The translations under genes and the position numbers were made by a program. DNA of 64,000 nucleotides from Echinicola pacifica DSM 19836 (GTDB lineage: Bacteria > Bacteroidota > Bacteroidia > Cytophagales > Cyclobacteriaceae), in NCBI RefSeq assembly GCF_000373245.1, contig NZ_KB890759.1, positions 1-64,000 on the forward strand, given 5' to 3'. The notes under the pieces are model-generated. The model was not told the origin of the DNA, ran no database searches, and saw only the letters and a list, made by a program, of their open reading frames with translations. This document shows positions 1 through 9,476 of the stretch, in pieces (position 1 is the stretch's first letter; the number at the start of each line of letters is the position of its first letter).

Positions 1-671
1 TTATCCTGTACTATCGTCGTAAAACTGGTGCTGTGGGAAACTCCATCATTATCCAAATAACTAAGCGTAGTGCCATCGTAGTTCACATTTCCACCTACTT
101 GGGTCGTTTCTAATACTTCAACCAGTCTATTCACTACTGAGGCATCATTAAGGATCGTCTCAAAACTCTCGATCACATCTTCAGAAACATTGATGGTCGT
201 GAGAGTTCCATCCTCTGAGGTATAAGTGTAAATAGCATTTTCACCTTTTGTAAGTGTGGTAATTGACTCAGACAATAGGTCGGAAATACTAATAGAAATT
301 AATTCTCCATTTTCATCCGTATAAAAAAAGGAAGCCGTTTCAGCATCATAGGTCACGATATTACCCGAACCCTCTTCGCTACCTTTCCATGCCAGTTCTC
401 TCCACTGGCTGCCATACCAATAATAAAACCCTGGACTTACCGTCTCATTATCAGTAAGGTTAAAAACTAATAAACTCGGGACATTACCATTAGCAATGGT
501 CGTAATATCATTAGAGCCAGTTAGATTTACACGGGGGATTAAAACACCCTTATCCTTAGCAACCACCTCAAGTTGGGCTGACTCATTTGGCTTGATAGTT
601 CCGATCCCTACCTGAGCCTTGGCATAGCTCACCAAAAAAAGGCATGTAATTACTAGAAATAACTTTTTCAT
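1..671 (-). CDS. Secreted surface protein, N-terminal part (cut by window edge)
   Basis: Reading from the ATG at 671 the frame stays open to the window edge, giving 223 residues of an incomplete protein. The first 20 residues form a signal peptide ending in AKAQ. Directly after it comes VGIGT, then SAQLEVVAKDKGVLIPR at about residues 33-49. This arrangement (short signal, VGIGT, LEV...KG.LIPR) is common at the mature N-terminus of large secreted Bacteroidota proteins, some with tail-fibre-like or adhesin-like C-termini. The rest is Ser/Thr/Asp-rich with recurring units such as YTSEDGTLTTINVS and YTDENGELISISIS, which suggests stacked beta repeats. The C-terminal part is missing, so no function can be assigned. 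Likely exported or on the cell surface. Confidence 0.7.
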   Translation of the reverse strand, partial: MKKLFLVITCLFLVSYAKAQVGIGTIKPNESAQLEVVAKDKGVLIPRVNLTGSNDITTIANGNVPSLLVFNLTDNETVSPGFYYWYGSQWRELAWKGSEEGSGNIVTYDAETASFFYTDENGELISISISDLLSESITTLTKGENAIYTYTSEDGTLTTINVSEDVIESFETILNDASVVNRLVEVLETTQVGGNVNYDGTTLSYLDNDGVSHSTSFTTIVQD

Positions 672-2211
672 TTTTCTTAGCATTTTAGATAATCTTCTTT
701 TGTATCTATTGAATAATTTATTCCCTCTAAGGCGCATAATTCTGGCAGAACTACCGGTCCTGCTGCGGCAGACCGATGCATATAGAAGGCGTATGGGCTG
801 CGGTGATCTGCATTCATAGCGATAAAAGGACGTTGTCCCCTGTACTCATGTGAAAAAGAAATAGTGAGTAAAGCAAATGGATTATAATTTATCATGACTA
901 CTAACAGCTGATTCCCGAAAACTAGCATTAGCACAAAAGCTTGCATCAAAGGGAATAATAAGGGCTTAATACTAATAGTGGAAAAGATAAAATCCTTACT
1001 ATTACCATTAACAAGTCTTTCGAGGAGATTGAAAAAAGCATTCATGGAATATCCATTCCTTGATCCCCCATGACTACTTGATGTGTATCTTATTACCACG
1101 TTCATCGATTAAATAATTGACTTATTATGCTCCTTTAAAAACTTCACTATAACCCTATATGAAATCTGGTTAATAATACTAGGGCGGTTGCACTTTTACT
1201 GAGATTACTCTGAGATTAGTACCTGAATCAAGTAGTCTTTAAGCTACTTTTCACAAAGAATGAGATATTTCAGGTACTTTTCTAAAAATCGCCTACGCAG
1301 ATATACGCAAAACCAAAATAAATTTCGATTTTGATACATTTAACACTTTATTATATTTAAAATGCACAATTTTCTTATATGTCATTTCAAATATGGTAAT
1401 ATGCAAAAAGGAGTACTGTAAATGTTGTTTACACTGCAATTAGCTGGTTTAGCTCAAAAAATTAGCTTTCTGACCGAATAATGTCATCTGTCAAGACAAA
1501 TCAATTCCAATCGTAAAATTAAAATGATCAATATGCTTTTCGTAACAGAAGTTGTGGTTTAGTACAATTGATCTAAATAATAAGTTGATTCTTTGATAAT
1601 ATAAATGTTTGGAATAAAGCTTAGGTCTAGCCAAGCAACTTAGCCTGAATGCACCACCTAAGGATTAAGCCTGGAAATTAAAATTGGTAAAATATGCTAG
1701 GCCACTTTCAAAAATCATCCTTTTAGGCCCCGCAACCATACTTCTTATGAAGATAGGGTTATAAAAGTTGAAATAAAAAATAATCCTTGTATTTATATAT
1801 CGCTGAAATATTGAAGGTAACCTATTGAAACTCTAACAAACATTGCATAATACAGAAACTATATAGTTTTATACATACAATAGGCTTGTAGAAATGAGCT
1901 TTTAAATTCAATTGCTTTTGATAATTAAATAGACGTATGCAAGGCAACTAGGTCCAATGATCCCGTCCTGCCTCACTAATGGCGATACCTAATAAGCTCG
2001 TGGGATATTCCCGAATCTCAAGTCTCCACCCTATTCCATTCAGCCGATCCTATTTTCTTCAGGTGGGCAATACTAAAATTTGGACTCGCTATTCGGCCCC
2101 AAGGAAGGAAACAGCAGGTAGGCGCATAGGCAGTAGTTATTCCTAATGTACGAGGTATTCATTGCCACTATTGGATCAGGCAATAATTCAAAAGTGGGAA
2201 GGCTAAAAAGC
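672..2211. other. Long intergenic stretch, no convincing gene
   Basis: About 1.5 kb of AT-rich sequence between the surface-protein gene and the rplT terminator. The only sizeable reading frame (677-1105, minus) gives a protein with no recognisable domain and erratic composition, so I do not call it. I see no tRNA cloverleaf, IS end or long inverted repeat. It may hold decayed sequence or a leader of the neighbouring gene. Confidence 0.5.
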
Positions 2212-2213
2212 AA

Positions 2214-2239
2214 AAAAGCCCCTCAAAAGAGGGGCTTTT
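2214..2239 (-). terminator. Rho-independent terminator of the thrS-infC-rpmI-rplT operon
   Basis: A perfect 11-bp stem (AAAAGCCCCTC pairing with GAGGGGCTTTT) with a 4-nt loop lies 23 bp after the rplT stop codon. On the minus strand the second arm runs into six T residues. This is a textbook intrinsic terminator closing the operon. Confidence 0.93.
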
Positions 2240-2261
2240 CGGTATTGTAAGTTAGTGCTCC

Positions 2262-2606
2262 TTACTTTACTTTTTCAACTACAGCTTTAAATGCCTCTGG
2301 GTGATTCATTGCCAAATCAGCCAAAACCTTACGGTTAAGATCGATTTCAGCTTTTTTAAGCATACCCATAAGTTGAGAATAGGAAATACCGTGCTCTCTA
2401 GCACCGGCATTAATACGTTGGATCCAAAGCTTTCTGAACTCTCTCTTCTTAGCTTTTCTATCACGGTATGCGTATTGTAAACCTTTCTCGTATTTGTTTT
2501 TGGCTACGGTCCATACGTTACTTCCTCTTCCGAAGTAACCTCTTGTTGCCTTAAGGACTTTCTTTCTTCTTGCTCTTGACGCTACTGCGTTTACTGATCT
2601 AGGCAT
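2262..2606 (-). CDS. rplT: 50S ribosomal protein L20
   Basis: A 114-residue basic protein with the usual L20 start [19 protein letters not shown] and the conserved [25 protein letters not shown] and [11 protein letters not shown] regions. The length is typical for the family (about 115-120). L20 binds 23S rRNA early in large-subunit assembly, and in several bacteria it also represses its own operon by binding the mRNA; I see no clear copy of such a site here. It is the last gene of the operon, 93 bp after rpmI and followed at once by an intrinsic terminator. Confidence 0.98.
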   Translation of the reverse strand: MPRSVNAVASRARRKKVLKATRGYFGRGSNVWTVAKNKYEKGLQYAYRDRKAKKREFRKLWIQRINAGAREHGISYSQLMGMLKKAEIDLNRKVLADLAMNHPEAFKAVVEKVK

Positions 2607-2699
2607 AATAAATGATTTTTTGACTCTTGGTGTCGGTTAAGAACTTTAAGACCAAGCATCTGGTGAATAAATAACCTTAAATTGAATTAATTAAGAAAA

Positions 2700-2894
2700 T
2701 CAAATTCTCAACATGTCTTTAACGCGGCCCATGTCTGACTCATGAACTTCTCCCATTTTAGTAAGATTTCTCTTTCTTTTGGTTTCTTTCTTGGTCAGGA
2801 TGTGGCTTTTGTAAGCATGTTTCCTTCTGATTTTTCCCGATCCAGTTAATTTGAATCGTTTTTTTGCACTTGATTTAGTTTTTACTTTAGGCAT
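2700..2894 (-). CDS. rpmI: 50S ribosomal protein L35
   Basis: A 64-residue, strongly basic protein beginning [20 protein letters not shown] and containing [16 protein letters not shown], the standard L35 signature. It is a structural component of the large ribosomal subunit. It lies between infC (22 bp upstream) and rplT, the conserved bacterial order, so co-transcription is expected. Confidence 0.98.
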   Translation of the reverse strand: MPKVKTKSSAKKRFKLTGSGKIRRKHAYKSHILTKKETKRKRNLTKMGEVHESDMGRVKDMLRI

Positions 2895-2916
2895 AACACT
2901 GTATTATTAGTTGAAA

Positions 2917-3468
2917 TTATTTCTTGGATGTTTTTGGCGCTACAAACATATTCATACGCTTGCCCTCCATTTTTGGAAGCTGCTCCACATGCCCATATTC
3001 TTCTAGGGCCTGCGCAAATTTCAATAACAACATTTCCCCCCGCTCCTTAAAGACAATGGAACGACCTACGAAGTGAACGTAAGCCTTTACCTTGGCACCA
3101 TCTTTAAGAAAGTTGATTGCATGCTTTAGCTTAAACTGGAAATCGTGATCGTCTGTATTTGGACCAAAACGGATTTCTTTCAAAACAGTCTTAGCAGCAT
3201 TGGCTTTGATTTCCTTCTGCTTTTTCTTCTGTTCGTATTTAAACTTAGCATAATCAATCACCTTACAAACAGGTGGACTAGCATTTGGAGAAATTTCTAC
3301 GAGATCAAGTTCATGCTTCTTAGCAATTTTTATGGCTTCCTCTGTAGGAAGGACGACGTTGCCCCCATCTACAAAATCCCCCACTACCCTCACCTCGCGG
3401 GCACGAATTTTAGAGTTTACTTTGTACGGTTCTTCCTGTCTCGGTTTAAATGGTCTTCTTCCTCTCAA
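2917..3468 (-). CDS. infC: Translation initiation factor IF-3
   Basis: A 183-residue IF-3. The N-terminal domain carries [15 protein letters not shown] (about 18-32) and [20 protein letters not shown] (about 77-96); the C-terminal domain carries [19 protein letters not shown] and [14 protein letters not shown]-3 binds the 30S subunit and rejects non-canonical start codons. No ATG is available: an in-frame TAA lies at 3484-3486, and the only plausible starts after it are ATT (3469-3471) immediately followed by TTG (3466-3468). The listed start is TTG; ATT would add one residue. A rare infC start codon is the known basis of IF-3 autoregulation in E. coli. The gene follows thrS by 90 bp. Confidence 0.96.
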   Translation of the reverse strand: MRGRRPFKPRQEEPYKVNSKIRAREVRVVGDFVDGGNVVLPTEEAIKIAKKHELDLVEISPNASPPVCKVIDYAKFKYEQKKKQKEIKANAAKTVLKEIRFGPNTDDHDFQFKLKHAINFLKDGAKVKAYVHFVGRSIVFKERGEMLLLKFAQALEEYGHVEQLPKMEGKRMNMFVAPKTSKK

Positions 3469-3558
3469 AATATTTATTGTTGATTAAATTGAATTTGACT
3501 GCAAATATCGGTATTTTTTTTAATTATTAAAATACCAAAACTTTTTTAGCTTTTATTT

Positions 3559-5508
3559 TTATTTACTAAGGGATTCCGAAATAATGTTTTTGAAGTATTT
3601 TACGAACTCCTCAGGAGTAAAACTACCCAAGTCTCCTTCGCCGTGCTTACGCACCGAAACCTTACCTTCTTCTTGCTCTTTTTCACCCACAATGAGCATA
3701 AATGGGACTTTTTTCACTTCTGCATCCCTGATTTTTCGACCGATTTTTTCGTCGCGATTGTCAATAGATCCAGATATTTCATGCTCATCAAGCAATTGCT
3801 GTACCTCATTCGCATACTCGATAAACTTTTCTGAAATTGGCAAAATATTTATTTGCTCAGGCGCCAACCATAAAGGGAAATTGCCCGCACAATGCTCAAT
3901 CAATACCGCAACAAATCGTTCCAAAGATCCGAATGGTGCACGATGTATCATCACTGGACGGTGCTTTTGGTTGTCCGCTCCCACATATTCCAGCTGGAAC
4001 CTTTCAGGTAACTGATAATCAACCTGGATAGTTCCAAGCTGCCAGTTTCTGCCCAAAGCATCCTTCACCATGAAGTCCAACTTAGGGCCATAAAATGCCG
4101 CTTCACCCAGTTCAGTTACCGTAATCAAGCCCTTCTCTCCAGCAGCCTCGACAATTGCCGCCTCTGCCTTATTCCAAGCTTCATCCTCTCCTATATACTT
4201 TTCCTTCTTCTCCGGATCCCTAAGTGATATCTGAGCAGTATAATCATCAAAACCCAAGGCCTTAAACACATACAGTACCAAATCTATCACCTTGATAAAC
4301 TCTTCCTTCACCTGGTCCGGGCGACAGAAAATATGAGCATCATCCTGAGTAAAGCCTCTTACCCTGGTGAGTCCATGCAATTCCCCACTTTGCTCATAGC
4401 GATATACCGTACCAAATTCCGCATAGCGGATCGGAAGATCCTTATACGACCTTGGCTTGTATTTATAAATCTCGCAGTGATGAGGACAGTTCATCGGCTT
4501 TAGCAGGAATTCCTCACCCTCATGAGGCGTGGCGATAGGCTGGAAAGAATCCTTGCCGTATTTTTCATAATGACCAGAGGTCTCATATAATGCCTTATGG
4601 CCAATATGAGGCGTAGCCACCTGCTGATATCCACTCTTATCTTGTGCTTTCTTTAGGAAATTCACTAATCGCTCCCGAAGTAATGTGCCTTTTGGCAACC
4701 ATAAAGGTAAACCCATCCCCACTTTTTCGGAGAATGTGAATAGCTCTAGCTCACGACCTAGCTTACGATGGTCACGCTTTTTTGCCTCTTCCACCATCTC
4801 AAGATATTCCTTAAGCTCTTTAGCCTTCGGAAAACTCACACCATAGATACGGGTAAGCATCTTGTTTTTTTCATCCCCTCTCCAATAGGCTCCGGCAATA
4901 TTGACAAGCTTTACTGCTTTGACAAAACCAGTATTGGGAATATGTGGACCTCTACATAAATCCACAAAATCACCCTGCTCATAGAAGGTGATCGTTCCAT
5001 CTTCTAAGCGATCGAGCAAGTCTAATTTATATTCATCTCCCTTTTCAGTGAAATAAGAAATAGCATCTGCCTTGCTAATGTCCTTACGGATATACTCATT
5101 TTTTTGCTTGGCCAGCTCACTCATCTTTTTCTCAATGGCCTCTAATTCGCTGCCATCAATCTGCCTATCACCAAAATCAACGTCATAATAAAATCCCGTA
5201 TCAATGGATGGACCTATGCCAAACTTCACCCCTGGATATAAAGCCTCCAAGGCCTCTGCCAATAAGTGAGCAGAAGAATGCCAAAAAGTGGATTTTCCTT
5301 CCTTATCATTCCATGTCAAAAGCTGCACCTGAGAATCATTCTCTATCGGTCGTACAGCATCCCACACTTCTCCATTTACTTTTGCTGCAAGTACGTTCCT
5401 TGCGAGACCCTCGCTAATACTAAGCGCGATTTGCAAGCTGGAAGTTCCTTTTTCATACTGTCTCACTGATCCATCCGGCAGTGTAATATTTACTAATTGG
5501 TCAGACAT
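3559..5508 (-). CDS. thrS: Threonyl-tRNA synthetase
   Basis: A 649-residue class II synthetase that charges tRNA-Thr. Domains in order: TGS (about 5-65); editing domain with HSSAH (77-81) and CRGPH (185-189), which clears mis-charged Ser-tRNA; catalytic core with [11 protein letters not shown] (339-349), motif 2 [13 protein letters not shown] (382-394) and motif 3 [11 protein letters not shown] (522-532); and a C-terminal anticodon-binding domain (about 550-645). The zinc ligands expected from the family are present as Cys341, His392 and His522. Length is normal. It is the first gene of the thrS-infC-rpmI-rplT operon. Confidence 0.98.
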   Translation of the reverse strand: MSDQLVNITLPDGSVRQYEKGTSSLQIALSISEGLARNVLAAKVNGEVWDAVRPIENDSQVQLLTWNDKEGKSTFWHSSAHLLAEALEALYPGVKFGIGPSIDTGFYYDVDFGDRQIDGSELEAIEKKMSELAKQKNEYIRKDISKADAISYFTEKGDEYKLDLLDRLEDGTITFYEQGDFVDLCRGPHIPNTGFVKAVKLVNIAGAYWRGDEKNKMLTRIYGVSFPKAKELKEYLEMVEEAKKRDHRKLGRELELFTFSEKVGMGLPLWLPKGTLLRERLVNFLKKAQDKSGYQQVATPHIGHKALYETSGHYEKYGKDSFQPIATPHEGEEFLLKPMNCPHHCEIYKYKPRSYKDLPIRYAEFGTVYRYEQSGELHGLTRVRGFTQDDAHIFCRPDQVKEEFIKVIDLVLYVFKALGFDDYTAQISLRDPEKKEKYIGEDEAWNKAEAAIVEAAGEKGLITVTELGEAAFYGPKLDFMVKDALGRNWQLGTIQVDYQLPERFQLEYVGADNQKHRPVMIHRAPFGSLERFVAVLIEHCAGNFPLWLAPEQINILPISEKFIEYANEVQQLLDEHEISGSIDNRDEKIGRKIRDAEVKKVPFMLIVGEKEQEEGKVSVRKHGEGDLGSFTPEEFVKYFKNIISESLSK

Positions 5509-6319
5509 TTGTATTTTAAAATATTATGAAACAAAACACCCTTACAAACAGGTGTATTCAGTCTGCAAATATGCAAATTCGCCTACGGATTGAAAAGCTT
5601 TGTCTATAAAGTTTTGTTCCTTTCTATAATAGATTTACCTCAGCATTCTCCCCTTTTGCTCTATGTTCCTGCCTTATTCTCCCCTTTCAATTTCAGAGAA
5701 CCTGCTTAACTTATAGAATTTCAATCACTTATACCCCACATCATATCTAGACCTGCTAAAATGCGCACATTCCCCCGTCAATCTGATAGTGTCAACTATC
5801 CTAAATACCCATTCCAGAAAGCCCTAGCCTTTAGGATTCGTCACTAGCCCCTTCCCTCTTCATAGCATTAATCTTAGGCCCATAAGCTCCTCATCCTGGG
5901 ATATTATGGGACAATTTGATTTATGCCCTTTTGGCAATTACCTATTTTACCTTCCCTCCAATCCTCTATATTATACATCAAAGACAATCATAAAGGCAAA
6001 ATCATAAAATGAGCTCTCCCTTTATTCCCTATGTGGTGATTTTGAGCTTAATGTACCTTACATTTCTCCTCTCCATATGAGTAGTAAATCCAATTGCCTG
6101 ATACAAAAACTTTAGAATATTCACGAATAAAAATATTGTTTCTCCAACCGCTCTTTTGCCCCAATTTTATTTACTATTCAGAAATACAGTAAAACATAAT
6201 TCGTATTAATAGTATAATTCATTTCAACCAAATAACAACAAATGGTATTAATTTTTCATTTATTATAATTTTTGGTATGGGCTTTGCAAGGGGTAGTATG
6301 AAACTAACCACTAATAACC
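5509..6319. other. Intergenic region between divergent thrS and the Rho-N-like gene
   Basis: About 0.8 kb, AT-rich, without a credible reading frame. It must hold the promoters of the thrS operon and of the 6320 gene, but I find no exact match to the Bacteroidota -33/-7 (TTTG / TAnnTTTG) pair that I would mark. No RNA gene recognised. Confidence 0.45.
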
Positions 6320-6568
6320 ATGGCAAGTAGTCGGAGACCACAAGTCAAAAATGACGATCAATACGAGGCCCTTAGAGACAAGGGGATGAGTAAAGAAAAA
6401 GCAGCCAGAATCGCCAATACTCCTGATGCAGGAAAAAAAGGCGGGAAGGCAAAGTCCTATGAAGAATGGACTAAGGAGGAGCTGTATGATCAGGCTCAGA
6501 ATGTTGGTATTGAAGGTAGGTCTAAGATGAGTAAAGATGAACTTATCAAGGCGCTACGCAAGCACTAA
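6320..6568 (+). CDS. Small Rho N-terminal-domain-like protein
   Basis: An 82-residue, highly charged, soluble protein. The first half (about 10-45) has QYEALRDKGMSKEKAARIANT followed by a Gly/Lys stretch (GKKGGKAKSYEEW). The second half (about 48-80) reads WTKEELYDQAQNVGIEGRSKMSKDEL, which fits the helix-turn-helix-like Rho-N/SAP fold found in small nucleic-acid-binding proteins (the DUF7218-type family). Its target is unknown. It lies 46 bp upstream of a CsbD-like gene on the same strand, so both may belong to a stress-induced unit. Confidence 0.75.
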   Translation: MASSRRPQVKNDDQYEALRDKGMSKEKAARIANTPDAGKKGGKAKSYEEWTKEELYDQAQNVGIEGRSKMSKDELIKALRKH

Positions 6569-6614
6569 TTAAGAGAGAATTATAAAAATTATTATTAACC
6601 AAAATACAACTACC

Positions 6615-6821
6615 ATGTCTAACAATCTGAAATTAAAAGGAAATTGGAACGAACTCAAAGGAAAGCTAAAAGAGAAATACGGTGAGCTGACCGATGATGA
6701 TCTTATGTATGCAGAAGGCCAGGAAGATCAACTTCTAGGTAAATTGCAGAAAAAAACTGGCCAATCTATCGATACGCTGAAAGGCTATATCTTTGAAGAG
6801 CCAGACAATAAGCACGTATAA
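6615..6821 (+). CDS. CsbD family stress protein
   Basis: A 68-residue soluble protein with the CsbD signature KGNWNELKGKLKEKYGELTDDDL (residues 8-30), then EGQEDQLLGKLQKKTGQS. CsbD-like proteins are small, largely helical, hydrophilic proteins induced by general stress (sigma-B dependent in Bacillus); their biochemical role is not known. Length is typical. It shares a strand and probably a transcript with the Rho-N-like gene before it, and an intrinsic terminator follows 35 bp after the stop. Confidence 0.9.
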   Translation: MSNNLKLKGNWNELKGKLKEKYGELTDDDLMYAEGQEDQLLGKLQKKTGQSIDTLKGYIFEEPDNKHV

Positions 6822-6856
6822 TATACGATTTGCTAACTATAGGGAGAGCTAAAATG

Positions 6857-6887
6857 AATCCCCCTTTCGATATTCGGAAGGGGGATT
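6857..6887 (+). terminator. Rho-independent terminator after the CsbD gene
   Basis: A 10-bp stem (AATCCCCCTT with AAGGGGGATT) extended inward by four more pairs (TCGA with TCGG, one wobble) and followed by a T-run on the plus strand. It ends the plus-strand pair and lies just before the end of the convergent glycosidase gene. Confidence 0.88.
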
Positions 6888-6895
6888 TTTACTTT

Positions 6896-8137
6896 TTATT
6901 TTTGGTAGCTGGAGTTCAAAGGAACTTGCACATTGAAGGTTACTGGCTTCTTTTCTGGATTTGGATTATCCACTGCACAAGCTGCATAAAGCACTATCGG
7001 TAAACCATCCTCATCAAATAACAGCTGAGGACGCTCCAATCGATTTACAGCCACTTTCTCGCCTGATTTCAGCGTCAGTTCCAATGGCATAAATAGGGCA
7101 TTCTCACCTTTTTCCCAATGTTCTCCATCCTTGGAATGCATAATGGCCAAACCCTTGCCCTGCCCCGTGATTCTCCCTGAGAAGTCCTTGAATACAGCAT
7201 AGAAAAGTTTGCTATCCTCATGGTACCATACATAAGGATCCTCGGCAGACACCAACTTGCCTTCATCATCTTTCACATCAAACACAAAATAATCCTCTGG
7301 AATAAAAGGTCCCGCAGGGCTATCACTTTTTGCTATGCCATGCACCCCTCTCCAATGAGGCATATAAATATTTCCCTTAAATATCAATAAGTATTTCTTA
7401 TGAATGGGATCATAAACCATCGCAGGGTTCACCACGATGAGATTATCAGGCTTTGTTTTTGTTCCTTCAGGGCTAGGATTAAAGACGTCGTTTGGCTTCA
7501 CACGAGTTCTGGGACTCAATAAGGGCGTTTCTGACCGGATGATCTCGCCTCTCTCCAGACTATCCAAGGAGTAAAATACGGATACCCCTAGCGTCTGGCT
7601 TTGCTGAATAAGGTTTCGCTTAGACAAGTTGGCTCCCGGACTTCCTGCGGGCTGCGGACCAGGATAATTGGTACCAGTATGGTATAAATAATACTTATTG
7701 TCAAACCTCATGATATGAGGGTTATGAACCGACTGAGCATCCCATCTGGTTTGATTTCCGGAAGAGTCTTTGGTTAAAATCACCTTGTCAAACTCAAAAT
7801 CTCTGTCTGGATATTCCGATACCGCATGGGCTATCTCGGAGGATAAAAGCCATCCATCGCCAAATTTATCATGATCAGGCCCTGCTGGCCAGCGAGAATA
7901 GAACATATGATATTTGCCATCCTCCCCTTTCAATACGGAACCTCCCCAGACAAAATAATTATCATTATGTAAAACAGAAGGACCGCGTAGAACTCTAAAG
8001 TTATCCACTAGAGCGATTTCGGCATCAATGGCCCCTGGTTTTATCACCAGTTGTCCAAAGCTGGAAAAGCTAAGCCCAAAAAGCAGTGAGAATACTAAAC
8101 TGCCAAATACGACCTGTTGAAAAGATGATTTGTTCAT
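6896..8137 (-). CDS. Secreted GH43/GH117-like five-bladed propeller glycosidase
   Basis: A 413-residue protein with an N-terminal signal peptide ending near FSSFGQ (about residue 29). The body has the repeated blade pattern of five-bladed beta-propeller glycosidases: FVWGGSVLKGEDGKYHMFYS, HNPHIMRFDNKYYLYHTGT, NPAMVYDPIHKKYLLIFKG, SAEDPYVWYHEDSKLFYAVF and LERPQLLFDEDGLPIVLYAA. Such proteins belong to the GH43/GH62/GH117 clan, and Bacteroidota and Planctomycetes versions are often labelled only as glycosyl hydrolase. The substrate cannot be read from sequence. It lies downstream of a DUF1080 gene on the same strand, suggesting periplasmic sugar processing. Catalytic acids are not assigned here. 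Confidence 0.75.
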   Translation of the reverse strand: MNKSSFQQVVFGSLVFSLLFGLSFSSFGQLVIKPGAIDAEIALVDNFRVLRGPSVLHNDNYFVWGGSVLKGEDGKYHMFYSRWPAGPDHDKFGDGWLLSSEIAHAVSEYPDRDFEFDKVILTKDSSGNQTRWDAQSVHNPHIMRFDNKYYLYHTGTNYPGPQPAGSPGANLSKRNLIQQSQTLGVSVFYSLDSLERGEIIRSETPLLSPRTRVKPNDVFNPSPEGTKTKPDNLIVVNPAMVYDPIHKKYLLIFKGNIYMPHWRGVHGIAKSDSPAGPFIPEDYFVFDVKDDEGKLVSAEDPYVWYHEDSKLFYAVFKDFSGRITGQGKGLAIMHSKDGEHWEKGENALFMPLELTLKSGEKVAVNRLERPQLLFDEDGLPIVLYAACAVDNPNPEKKPVTFNVQVPLNSSYQK

Positions 8138-8361
8138 AGGAATTGAAATACTTATTAGGAGTTAAATTGTGATTTTATTAAAATTGGTATCTAAATACTT
8201 TTTGACTTTTGTACGGGAATATAGATAAGGAGTTATTTCAGATCTGGGAATCCCTAAGAGCAGGTCTCCACTAAATAACCTGAGCCCCCCCATATTTTCA
8301 CCTTATCCCCCTCCGCTAAAGCCTATTAGGAAAGACAAACCTTTGACCTATGGACCTGATA

Positions 8362-9144
8362 TTATTTTAGCTTCATCGGCTTCTTATCCAGCTTCATCTT
8401 TTTGATCCATATATTTCTGTAATATACCTCATGGCCTTCTCCTTGGAGTTTAAGCCCACCGGGGACATCCGTGATCCCTTTTCCCCCATCATTACCTCCG
8501 TCAATCCCGGAATTTGGTCCTCCCCAGACTTGCTGGATGGGTTCATCATCGTGGACTTTGATCCCATTAAAATACATCGTGATGCGAGCCTTGTCCTTTA
8601 ACTTTCCTGCTGCATCAAATCTGGCTGCCTTGAAGAGTATATCATAAGAATTCCATTTGCCCAGCCCATTATACGCAGAATAAGGAGCGGTCTTTTCGTT
8701 GATGATAGCGGCCATACCATGGCTGGTGCTATCGCCATCCAGCACCTGGATTTCATAGCGGTTTTGAAGATAAACACCACTATTGCCGCCTGGATTCCGA
8801 ATAAGGAACTCTATATGAAGACGGAAATCCTTGTACTTTTCCTTGGTGACAATATCCGCAGCACCATAAAGACCATTTGCAGCAGCGGGGTCATTTGAAC
8901 TAACCACCTGCCCATCATCCACAGGATCCTTTACCATTGGCCACTTTAAGGGCCCCTCCGCTGCTAAGCGCGGCCCTTTCCAATACTCCCACTGATCTAA
9001 AAGCATCTCTTCTGATCCATCAAATAATACCGTGGCGCCCTTTTCTGGAGAGGCTCCCACCCCGATATGCTGGGCCAGGCATGAACTCGAATAAAAGCAC
9101 AATGCTACTAATACGGTGAGCAATAAAGGTTTACAACATTTCAT
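8362..9144 (-). CDS. DUF1080 (3-keto-disaccharide hydrolase-like) secreted protein
   Basis: A 260-residue protein with a signal peptide (cleavage likely after SCLAQ, residue 25). Residues about 38-250 form one jelly-roll domain of the DUF1080 / 3-keto-disaccharide hydrolase family: ATVLFDGSEEMLLDQWEYWKG, YKDFRLHIEFLIRN, GGNSGVYLQNRYEIQVLD, GKWNSYDILFKAARFD, ARITMYFNGIKVHDD and the closing GLKLQGEGHEVYYRNIWIKK. Some members hydrolyse 3-keto-glucosides or have lectin-like roles; activity here is not shown. It sits between the DUF4127 and GH43-like genes, all on the minus strand with gaps of 224-332 bp. Confidence 0.9.
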   Translation of the reverse strand: MKCCKPLLLTVLVALCFYSSSCLAQHIGVGASPEKGATVLFDGSEEMLLDQWEYWKGPRLAAEGPLKWPMVKDPVDDGQVVSSNDPAAANGLYGAADIVTKEKYKDFRLHIEFLIRNPGGNSGVYLQNRYEIQVLDGDSTSHGMAAIINEKTAPYSAYNGLGKWNSYDILFKAARFDAAGKLKDKARITMYFNGIKVHDDEPIQQVWGGPNSGIDGGNDGGKGITDVPGGLKLQGEGHEVYYRNIWIKKMKLDKKPMKLK

Positions 9145-9476
9145 AGGTTTTTGGACTTAAGGATAGTGATAGGTTTAATCGTTATTTGGAATACCCAATA
9201 TAGACAATGCAAAGCGATTATCCGTCTATTAAAAGATTTGCTATGGACCGCATCATGCTTTCAAAACACTAAGTCATTTGGCTTATTTATGATTTTCAAA
9301 GCTAGGAATCTTAAAAAGACTTTTATAAAAATTTCGCAAAATTATTCATTAATGACTGTAATTTTCTTGGAAGGACTAAGGGAAGTATTTGCTCACGTGC
9401 CGCCAAACGGCCCGATAAAAAATGATTATAGGGTCTTCCTTTCGCCTTTCACAATGCTTCGTCCAGGCGCTTGTGG
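9145..9476. other. Intergenic region upstream of the DUF1080 gene
   Basis: About 330 bp, AT-rich. A plus-strand frame at 9151-9576 runs into the end of the DUF4127 gene and has no domain; I regard it as chance. Probably holds the DUF1080 promoter; no motif stands out. Confidence 0.45.

Noticed and set aside
677-1105. 142-codon minus-strand reading frame
   Set aside because: No recognisable domain, composition unlike neighbouring proteins, sits in an AT-rich gap; no supporting start context.
5536-5555. Possible thrS leader hairpin (ACACC with GGTGT, T-rich after it)
   Set aside because: Only five pairs; not enough to claim attenuation or a T-box-like element, which would be unexpected in Bacteroidota.
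5563-5580. TGCAAAT-ATGCAAAT sequence upstream of thrS as a third LacI site
   Set aside because: It is a direct repeat, not the palindrome TGCAAAGGTTTGCA, and lies before a housekeeping operon.
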